Origin: Symbiodinium natans
Lineage: Eukaryota > Sar > Dinophyceae > Suessiales > Symbiodiniaceae
Direction: 5' to 3'
Assembly (NCBI GenBank): GCA_905221605.1
Contig: CAJNDS010000269.1
Location: 682,767 to 746,766, forward strand
Length of the DNA stretch: 64,000 nucleotides
Positions 55,871 to 64,000 of the stretch are shown here, one piece after another. The notes under the pieces are model-generated. The model saw only the letters and a program-made list of their open reading frames with translations. It searched no databases and had not been told where the DNA came from. A program made the position numbers and the translations under genes. How positions within the stretch are numbered: the first letter of the stretch is position 1; each line of letters begins with the position of its first letter.

Positions 55871-56172
55871 GAATTATAGTTGATACATGTCTTCATATAA
55901 ATGAAAGGAATAAGAAGCAAGATGTTGTATCCAGCGCTATGGTTCTAAGGAGCATGGGTGATCACATGCTCTGCACAGCGCTGTCATCGGCATTTTCGTG
56001 AGAGTAGTAGCCCTAAACCCTAAACCCTAAACCCTAAACCCTAAACCCGAGAGCCTTCGTAGCTTTCCCCAGCATGGCCCCTCGCTTCTAGACGCTTCGG
56101 GAAAGAGGATCACATGTTTAGGGTTTAGGGTTTAGGGCTTTACGGGACATCACAGTTCGCCGACCCAGCAAG

Positions 56173-57771
56173 ATGAAGCGCAGGCAGAAAGCCCAGGCAG
56201 GGCGGCCTGAGAGGTTTGGGCAGCAGGCATTGAGATCTGTCCCTTTCACTCCGGCGAGCCTGAAAGACGACGAGCCCGGCGTTCCCGGCCCCTCGGCCGG
56301 TGACGCGCAGTGCGGGCGCTCGAATCGCAGCGACGAGCTCGAGCCGCTGTCGCACGAAGAGCTCTCCGCAAAGTATGGACTTGGGTTCTCCATCTTGCGC
56401 AGCATGGGGTACTCTGGAGCAGGGCTGAAACCTGGGAGCTTGCAAGCTCCGCTGGCCGCGCGGGCAAATGCAGGGCGGCAGGGCTTGGCCGAAGCGGCAG
56501 AAACGGCAGAAACGGCAGAAGACGGAGGGGTGCCAACCCGTCAGGAGCCGGATGAACCCGCTGTGGACCTGACGCGCCTCCTGTCGCAGACCTTGCGGAG
56601 CATGCGTGAGGCTGGCGACGACGAGGAGGCGAGCGAGCTTGAGCACATGGCAACCTTCTGCAATCTCCAGGGCGAGGCCCTTGAGGCTCTTCAGCCCAAG
56701 CGCCCGAAGCGAAAGCGACAGATTCAGGAGGTCAGCCTGGACCGTGCAGCCGAGGAAGCCGCAGTGAAGTGTGTTCTTGGATGCTTTGAGGAGGCCGACT
56801 TTCCTGTCGAGATGCAGGAGCAGGCTCGGGCCTTGAAGTGGAAGAAGCGCTGGGCTACTTCGCTTGGCAGCTTTGAAGAGTTCGTGGCGCGGCACGGACC
56901 TGAGTTGCGCGCCATTGAGTGTCCGGGAGGCGTGTCGCTCCTACTGCCAAGACATCCGCTGCCGAACGAAGATCTCTTGCAGCGCAAGTGCTTCGATTTC
57001 TGCCAGGCGCGAGCGCGTTCAGTTGGCAAATGCCAGGGCCGGCGCAAGTGGCAGCACATCATCAAGACTCTGCGGCTTGTTTTTCGGGGCCGCGCCAGCA
57101 AGTCCATCGGCAAGGAGCTGGAGCCACTTGGTAGCCCAGTGGTACTCTTTTCACTATTTTTTGGTTCAAGGTTCTCTTGTAAAGTTAAAAAATGGCCAAC
57201 CCCAATAAAGGGCGCCCTTATTTAACCCAAAAAGGGTACCCTGTATTATCAAGTAACCAACCCAAAAGAGGGGGCCCTTATCCCTAAACCCTAAACCCTA
57301 AACCCTAAACCTAAACCCTAAACCGAGGCCAAGCAACGCACCGGAAGCTCCGGAATCGAAGCCTCCGCCCTCCGAGACCTCCAAGGCCGCTCCGGAGTCC
57401 GCCTCGGAGGAAGCCAGCGCAGCTCGGCTGCAGCATAGCAGCGCCCACATGAAAGTCACTGATCGTATATTATATGATAATATATATATATATATAGAGA
57501 GAGAGATGGCGAAAATAACAGTAGACTTACATGTATTCTAGTATGTTCTACGTAGCATGTTATGTTTGAATCGGTTCTCTGGATATCTACCGGCGTGACT
57601 AAAGAGGATACTCTACTGTAGCGCTCTCCAATTCGAAGCAGCACAGCTCAAGCCCATTCAAGCCCCCGAAGAGCCATGGACGCTGCAACAGAACACAGGT
57701 TTAGGGTTTAGGGTTTAGGGTTTAGTGCATTGAATGTGTTGAAGGCGCTTCAGGGCCAAGCAGTGGAGTGA
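56173..57771 (+). CDS. G-patch domain protein
   Basis: Exon 1 (56173-57122) starts at ATG after a 300-bp gap following the previous gene. It encodes basic N-terminal residues, then a G-patch-like block at residues about 67-105 (YGLGFSILRSMGYSGAGL, then a basic Gly-rich end), an acidic helix-rich stretch, a basic PKRPKRKRQ run, and an all-alpha C-terminal part rich in Trp/Phe. G-patch proteins contact RNA or activate DEAH helicases in splicing and ribosome assembly; that role is inferred. A GC-AG intron (57123-57327) containing a family-1 element and CCCTAAA repeats joins exon 57328-57454, rich in Pro, Glu and Ser. Weaker exons follow at about 57621-57698 and 57745-57771 (stop TGA). The last two are called from open frame only. 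Confidence 0.7.
57127..57280 (+). mobile_element. Family-1 element, degenerate right end
   Basis: Starts CTTGGTAGCCCAGTGG inside the GC-AG intron after exon 1 of the G-patch gene. The right half has two or three copies of an AAAGGG[CT]GCCCTT-type block instead of a clean inverted end. Confidence 0.6.
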
Positions 57772-58075
57772 CGTCCTACATGATAAACTCTAAATCCTGC
57801 ACCTGAGGCTGATGAGGCTGCATCACTGGGCTGGACGCTGGATTGCGGACTCACGGCGGATGCAACGGAAAATTGACTTGCCACTGTTCCTCCTTTGCTT
57901 GCGAAGCCACCGGGCATACTACTGCGCTAGATACAGCACTATCGACAGTGATTTATAATTATGTAATTTTCTATGTATGTCAACATACGTATATATATAT
58001 ATATATATAATTTAGTTATCACAAAAGGTTGTAATATCTACTTTAGCATCTTGTACTAACATAGCAGGATACTAT

Positions 58076-58176
58076 CGAATCCAGACCCGGCGCTCCACGC
58101 CTTGCATTGATGCAGGCGAAGCCGCGCCTGCCAAGGGCTCCACGCCGCAAGCTGAGAAGAAGTTCTCGATCGCCAT
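58076..58176 (+). CDS. Candidate exon, unknown
   Basis: Reads EAAPAKGSTPQAEKKFSIA with GC-rich third positions and stops at an AT microsatellite. It could lead into the missing flavodoxin domain of TYW1, but no further match was found. Another exon at 58483-58590 follows TCTGAG|G and runs 35 codons (VGSGLATLKSSFRVCSQETS) to TGA. Confidence 0.33.
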
Positions 58177-58278
58177 ATATATATATATATATATATACAT
58201 ATGTACATATGTATGTATGTACATATGTATGTATGTATGTAAGTATGTATGTATGTATGTATGTATGTATGTAGTCAT
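58173..58278. repeat. AT and ATGT microsatellites
   Basis: (AT)n followed by about 18 ATGT-type units. Similar AT-rich microsatellites lie at about 4860-4930, 9925-9985, 18000-18070, 46340-46385, 54510-54600, 57470-57500 and 57985-58010. Confidence 0.9.
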
Positions 58279-58896
58279 GTAGGTGTGTGTATATATGTAT
58301 GTAAGTGTGTATATCTGTATGTAGATGAACGGCCAACGAGCACAAGTAAAGGCAGACTGTACATAGCATGCATGTTAATACGTTTATATAAGAGTACGTA
58401 GGGTTCAGGCTTTGAGGGTTGAAGGTTCAGGGCTTTTGGGCTTAGAGTAGATCGAACTGTTCTGCCAAGAGCATCTTCTGAGGTGGGAAGCGGACTCGCA
58501 ACACTCAAATCAAGTTTCAGAGTTTGCAGCCAGGAAACCTCTGCCCATTTGGCCCTCAACCCGAAAACACTGTCAATAGTGCTTCTGTGAATAGGCAAGC
58601 GCAAACACGCAAACTCAAGTCACAAGCCACTCGAAACTATGGATCTTGGGAGTACTAGCTGTACATATTTTGAGAACAAACTCTCCACGTGTCCATAAGG
58701 ATTCCTCAGACATGCTTCGTTCATGTAAGAGGTGTTCTTCTGCACCTTGACTCAGGGTGTTTGCCCCCAAACACTGCAGACCCCAACAAAAATAGCCGAC
58801 CACAACCCTAAATCCCGGGTCGCTGGGGTTTAGGGTACATATAGTTCGGGGGTGCAGGGGTTCCGGGGTTCAGGGGTTTCGGGGACCTAACCCAAA

Positions 58897-61800
58897 AGCT
58901 CTCGGAGCAGCTCGAGGTCGGACGTGGAGGAGCTTGCCGAGGGCTGCGCAGGGGAGACGGCGAAGAAGCCGCAGGCGTCAACTTTACCCCTCCTTTGGGT
59001 TTAGGGTTTACGGTTTAGGGTTAATCCCACCCCTTTCCCCCCCTTCGCAGGGTTCGGGGTCTTAGGGTGTAGGGACGAGTTTAGGGCTGGAAGGTTTGAA
59101 TTGAAGCGTTTGCCTTCAGAACCCCCGCAACTTTGAAAATGGAATGGGATTCTTGGGCAACCTACAAAAAAGTTGGCTTTGGGCTCTTAAGGTAGGGTAT
59201 AGGGTTCTCAAGCCTCCCCCACCTCAACCAAGTTCCCGAACCATCCATTCCAAGCTCCGCCCTCCGAGCTCAACCAACCCTAAACCCAAACCGCGCACAG
59301 TTTGAACTACATGCGGGTGGTTGTCAAAATTATGGTCCCTTTTAATTTGGGGTACCCTAAGTTTTTTGGTGCCGCATGATAATAGGGATCCAAAAAGGAA
59401 CAACAATTTTGACAACCACCCCATGCAGGTTTCCCAAGAGTCCCCATGTTGCGGGACCCTTAGAATCAAGGGATTCAGACTCGTACCCTTGAGGTTGTAC
59501 CCCTAAAGGTTCCCCCTAATATACTCCTAATATGGCCCTCATATTCCCTTAAGGATCCTTAAAAAGGGGCCCAAAACCCAAGGGTACAAGCTTAAGGGTC
59601 CAAGGTAGAACCCCTAGATAGAAAAGGGGCTTTTTTGTCCTCGGGACTCGGGATATACACAGGGGGTACCCTGTTTTTTGACGAAGTGAACCCTTCGGGA
59701 TGGGCTATTTACACCCTATATAGGTGCTTGTTCCCTTTCTTTAGGGTTCAGGTTCCCTTAAAAGCCCCTTTAAACTCAAAAGAGGGTCCCCTTTTTATTC
59801 CTGGGTTCCTCTTGGGTCTAGTCTTCCCTAAACCCCAAACCCTAAATCCTGTGTCACCCTTGGGTCTAGTTGATCATGGGGATGCTGAGATCTAATGGGT
59901 TTGGGTCTAGGGTCTAGGGTTTAGGTCTCGGCCTTGCAGGATCGCCAGATGCTAACTACGAAGCACCGGGCGCAGCTCACCAAGGAAGGCCTCCTCCTGA
60001 TGTGGGGGGTTTAGGGTTTGGGCTTTAGGGTTTAGGGTTTAGCGAATCCTACTATGTGGGGGTCTATCTTAGGAGTCCCCTATGTTCGTAAACCCCCATT
60101 GTGTTGTCCTTGGTACTGAACGACCTGACTGTTCTTCAGTTCTCCGAAAGTCGAAAGTGGGTAGAGGGATATTTAGGGTCTAGAGTTCTTCGCGCATAGT
60201 TATCCATCACCATGTACCCTAACCCTAAACCTTAAACCCTAATGTTGACCGCCTTTTAATCACCCCCCGCCCCTGTCTCAATTGATTTTGTTTCCGGCCG
60301 CCCCGCCTATTGGGGGGGGGGGGGGGGGGGCGGAGGCTGGGCGAAGCTCTCCCTTTTTGGAAAAGGCTCTCTGCTTCAAGCGGATTCTCTGCTGCTTCGG
60401 GGTTGGTTTCAGGGCTCCAGGCTCTAGTTCAAGGCCCGGGCAATCGCTTCAGAATCTTATTATTGAGGGGGGGTTATAGTTGAGTTCCGGGATCGGAATT
60501 CTTTAATACCGGTTTTTTTAGCAGGTTGACATTAAACCCTAAACCCTAAACCCTAAACCCCAAACCCCAAACCCTAAACCCTAAACCCTAAACCCTAACC
60601 CTAAACCCTAAACCCTAAACCCTAAGCCCTGAGCCCTAAGCCCTAAGCCCTAAACCCTAAACCCTACATCATCATGTACATCTGGGCAGGCTACAAGATT
60701 GTTGGCTCGCATTCAGCCGTGAAGCTCTGCCGCTGGACGAAGCATCAGCTCAGAGGCGAGGTGCACAGCCTGTTAGGGTTTTGGGTTTGGGGTTTGGGGT
60801 TTATAGGGTTTTGGGTTTGGGGTTTGGGATTCGTTTATAGGGTTTTGGGTTTAGGGTTTAGGGTTAGAACCCCAGGTACCTTGAGGCCACTTCTGCTTTA
60901 GACACCCAGGACTCGGATTCCTTCCTCATGGGAGAAAGTCCCGTTGCGGCCATATCTTTCTATTTTTGATCATAAAGAAGCCCAAACGACTCTTAGACAC
61001 ATCGTTTAGCAAAGGTTCTAGAGGAGTGTAGCATGTACCCTAAACCCTAAACCCCAAACCCCTAGCTGTAGTCTACTTGTTGATAACGCTTTATTCTAGC
61101 TCCGCTCCTCAAGGGCAAGGTAGCCGTGTTGTGACGTGGTGTTGAAAGCAACCGTCCTGCTTGCCTGCGTCTGCGCCATGTAATTGTTTTCTTCACCGTC
61201 ATGTTTTGCAGCGTCGGCTGAGGCGGTGGGTGGGCGTCCCATAGACTTAGCGTGCTTGGCTACTAAAGCGTCGCCAGCTTGCTGCACTTTCGATTGTTCT
61301 TGCCCACCCTACTTTTGTCCCGCCCTGAACATCGCACAGTTCGCAGCTGTCGATCTTGTGTCGCTCAAATGATCTTGCATGTGTTCTCCGTGTGCCATAC
61401 CCTAAGCCAGGGCAATGGCCTGACCTGAGATGCTCCCCCGTTGCAAAACGAAGCTTTGCAGTGCGCTTCGTGTGTCTTTAGCTTAATTGTGCAGGTGAGA
61501 GCGTGAGTAAGAATAAAACCCTAAACCCTAAACCCAACACCCAGTGGCAAGAGGCCGGGGAGGATGCTATAAGCACTCCTTCTACGGCATCACTTCCTAC
61601 CAGTGCGGCGCTCTCAGCTGTCCGGGCTGGAGCCGGAAACCGCGAGAAGCGCGTGGCCCGACACCCTTCGACACAAGGGGGTTTAGGGTTTAGGGTGTAG
61701 GGTTTAGGGTTTAGGGTTTAGGGTTTGGGGTTTGGGGTTTGGGGTTTGGGGTTTGGGGTTTGGGGCTTGGGGCTTGGGGCTTGGGGTTTGGTTAACGGCT

Positions 61801-64000
61801 TAGGGTATGGTTACCAAAAGGCAGTTCAGGGTTCAGAGTTAGGGTATAGGGTCCCTTATTTAAAGGGTTTAGGGTTTAGGATTTAAGGTTTAGGCTTTAG
61901 GGTTTACGGCCTGCTTTCCCTACAAACACTGAGAGCCTACAAGCGCCACAAATGCTCTATAGCCCCCTCCCCCGAAACGGCCCCAAACCCCTTAACCCTA
62001 AAAAGCCGAAAGTTGCTATATACACCCTATAAACCCGCTAAAACCTAAAAATAAAAGCCTAATCCCCCTAGACCCCCTTCCCCCTAGACCCCCTAAATAT
62101 CCTAAGCCCCCTATAAACCCCAAGCCCCCCTGAAAACCCCAAACCCCCTAAAAGCCATGAAGCCCCATAAAAATCCTAAACCCCTAAAATCCCTGAACCC
62201 CCTGTATACCCTAAACCCCAAAAAACCCTAAACCCCCTAACATCCCTGAACCTCCTACAAACCCTAAACCCCCCTAAAACCCTAAACCCCTACAAACCCT
62301 AGACCCCCTACAAACCCCAAACCATCTAAGCAGCCCTAAACCCCCTAAAATACCTAAATCCCCCTACAAACCCCTAAACCCCCTAAGAAGCCCGAATCCC
62401 CCTAGAATACCTAAACCCCCTACAAACCCCCAAGCCCCCTAAGAAGCCAAACCGTAAACCCTAAACCCTAAACCCTAAACCCTAAACCCTAAACCCTAAA
62501 CCCTCTGATGTTGTGGCCAAGAACCAAGGCATGGAGGCCACGCCCTCCTTGGCATGCCTTAGCCCCAAAAAAAGGGTGGGATTTCAGGTTTCGGTCTCTC
62601 CATTCCCAAGGGCTTAGGGTTTAGGGTTTAGGGTTCAGGGTTTAGGGCTAGGGTTTAGGGTTCAGGGTTCAGGGTTTAGGATTTAGGGTTTAGGGTTCAG
62701 GGTTTAGGGTTGAGGCCCTGGGGATGCATCTTGTTGCCCCTAAATGTGCTGAAGCTCTTGTTTGGGAGCACTGTTCGCACGGTTTAGGGTTTAGGGTTTA
62801 GGGTTTAGGGTTTAGGGTTTAGGGTTTAGGGTTTAGGGTTTAGGGTTGTGGCCAACCTAGTCAATTATGGGCCCGTTTTGACCGGTAGCAATCATAGGAA
62901 GGACGATTTAATCGAGACCCGTTGAGCTGGCTGGTTCCCAGTAGGGAATGAGGGAATTGTGGGGGGTAGTATTATGTAGGTTAGAGGCAAGCATTGCCGC
63001 TCCATACGCGAATTTCCGATATTGGCAGCCCTAAACCCGGAGACGGCCTTCGGGATATTTTCTAGTCTTGGGTTTAAGAGGTTTCTCTTCAGGAAGATTT
63101 GTCGGAGGGCTTTAGGGGCCATCCTGGTTGGGTATCGAGCGAGCCATTTCAGGGGTTCCTCCTTGGCATTTCCTTTGCTACATCACGTTGCTTGGTTGAA
63201 CTGCGCGATGTGCTCGTGTTGACCTACCTACCTTGGGTGTACTTTGTGCTCGTCCTACGCTTAGTGGCTGAAGGAGTACACTTTACACTCTTGGGATCCT
63301 ATAGTCTATAGTCCCCTATAGCACTGAAAGTGTACACTTTTGGGGGGGCTTATGAACTCAGCAACTAACAGGCCCTTGTCAGCACTTCTTAAGACCCCGA
63401 GGTGCCAACAAGTGCGTCTTCTGCTGGCGTCACCACAAGAATCCTGTGGGCCCGAGCCTCGAAGCTTAAACGCGACTGCCACGCCATGACTGCCACAGCC
63501 TCGGTGGGGCTGGAGTAGCCCTAAACCCTAAACCCTAAACCCGGATCGAGAAACCCTGAACCCGAAGCTCTAAACCCTGATCGCGCGGATGCCACCAGGA
63601 ACCGAGTGGAAATGGTCGATGGACCCTCCTGAGCAGAGCCTTGGCTGCATGCTCAGGGTTTTGGGGGTTTAGGGCTTGTAGGGTCTGCCAAGATGCCATG
63701 GGGGGCCTAAACTCGAAACCCCAAACCTCAACCGCACCATGATGAAGTCACCTACAAGTTGTCTTTTTGCCCGAGGATTGTGGCCGAAGGCATCGATCAG
63801 CATCGGAGGCCTCGTCACAACTGAGTCCAGCGTCTGCCCACAAAAAGCATGCTGAGCGTCAGGATGATCCGGGAGTGCAAGGGCTCGATCCTCAGACCCA
63901 ATGCCATGCTCGGGTCAGGCCGGAAAACCCGCCCTAAACCCTGCTGCACCAAGGCATTCCTGGAGTCAAGAAGGAGCGATTCGAAGAAGCGATGACCGTG
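58897..64000 (+). CDS. TYW1: TYW1, tRNA 4-demethylwyosine synthase, partial at right edge
   Basis: TYW1 is the radical-SAM enzyme that makes the tricyclic core of wybutosine at G37 of tRNA-Phe. Exons: 59940-59988, 60690-60755, 61563-61604, 62529-62555, 63402-63449, 63599-63635, 63776-63805, 63863-63882 and 63954 to the edge. Joined in frame they read LTKEGYKIVGSHSAVKLC, RWTKHQLRGCYKHSFYGI, CMEATPSLACANKCVFCW, RHHKNPVGTEWKWSMDPPEQ and KGIPGVKKERFEEAMTV. This tracks eukaryotic TYW1 almost residue for residue, including the CxxxxxxCxxC iron-sulfur motif. Phases agree at every junction. All eight introns use GC (six) or GA (two) donors and AG|G acceptors. An upstream exon 58897-58974 (SDVEELAEGCAGE) resembles the linker after the N-terminal flavodoxin domain and is less certain. 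The flavodoxin domain itself was not identified. Exons of 20-66 nt lie among telomere-like arrays. Confidence 0.93.
59315..59421. mobile_element. Inverted-repeat element with target duplication
   Basis: Perfect 17-bp inverted ends GGGTGGTTGTCAAAATT, continuing imperfectly for about 12 more bases, flanked on both sides by CATGC (59310-59314 and 59422-59426). It lies in the first TYW1 intron. Confidence 0.75.
59475..59625. mobile_element. Family-6 repeated element
   Basis: Shares GTACCC, AAAGGTTCCCC and a closing AGAACCCCTAGAT block with 37940-38062, in the same order. Both copies sit in introns of recognised genes (TYW1 and DEAD-box). Confidence 0.5.
61680..61790. repeat. TTTAGGG array turning into TTTGGGG
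   Basis: Four or five TTTAGGG units followed by about seven TTTGGGG and three CTTGGGG units, in a TYW1 intron. Confidence 0.9.

Larger units (their letters stand above)
58975..59939 (+). other. TYW1 intron packed with short elements
   Basis: About 965 bp between the inferred linker exon and exon 59940. Contains TTTAGGG remnants, the CATGC-flanked element (59315-59421), a family-6 copy (59475-59625) and another short repeated block (59740-59870) shared with about 35990-36070. Confidence 0.45.

Overview
The window looks like nuclear DNA of a dinoflagellate (Symbiodiniaceae/Suessiales-like). The evidence is plant-type telomere heptamers (TTTAGGG/CCCTAAA) scattered throughout, genes cut into many short exons, and 5' splice sites that are mostly GC or GA with AG|G acceptors, a pattern known from Symbiodinium-type genomes. 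All genes identified by family lie on the + strand, as in a dinoflagellate unidirectional gene cluster. No prokaryotic features, rRNA, tRNA or CRISPR were seen.

Layout: 0-4.4 kb holds telomere-like arrays and orphan exons. 4.46-6.34 kb is the 3' part of an EXS-domain (XPR1/SYG1-like) phosphate exporter gene. 6.5-13.8 kb has unassigned exons, short inverted-repeat elements and a degenerate tandem repeat. 13.85-15.53 kb is a complete four-exon gene for an SCP2 domain plus membrane anchor. 15.7-21.4 kb has further small genes: a possible sulfotransferase exon, a signal-peptide gene at 19.83 kb, and a gene whose last intron is a pure 34-nt telomere array. 21.75-30.34 kb is a 60-bp satellite of about 140 copies preceded by a 25-bp repeat. 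30.4-36.3 kb has unassigned exons, including a small gene ending at 34.94 kb. 36.3-39.83 kb is a DEAD-box RNA helicase. 42.5-44.2 kb is an unidentified gene. 44.83-45.96 kb is an FG-GAP/VCBS repeat protein with one intron made entirely of a short mobile element. 47.5-55.9 kb is a series of exons of two or more unknown genes. 56.17-57.77 kb is a G-patch protein gene. 58.9-64.0 kb is a TYW1 gene (tRNA wybutosine synthesis), running off the right edge.

The most striking signal is how the introns are built. In 17 introns whose ends I could fix (mostly by protein homology), 10 donors are GC, 5 GA and only 2 GT. In 11 of the 17 the first two intron bases repeat the first two bases of the next exon, like a target-site duplication. 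One intron (44919-45035) is an entire terminal-inverted-repeat element flanked by GAGA. The same element's end forms the 3' splice site in three other genes. Two 34-nt introns appear to be nothing but five telomere heptamers. Together these suggest introner-like intron gain by several short element families, and possibly by telomere repeats themselves.

Limits: protein families were recognised by eye, and splice sites were inferred without transcripts. Exons lacking homology were called only from open frame, GC-rich third positions and AG|G acceptors, so many are uncertain.
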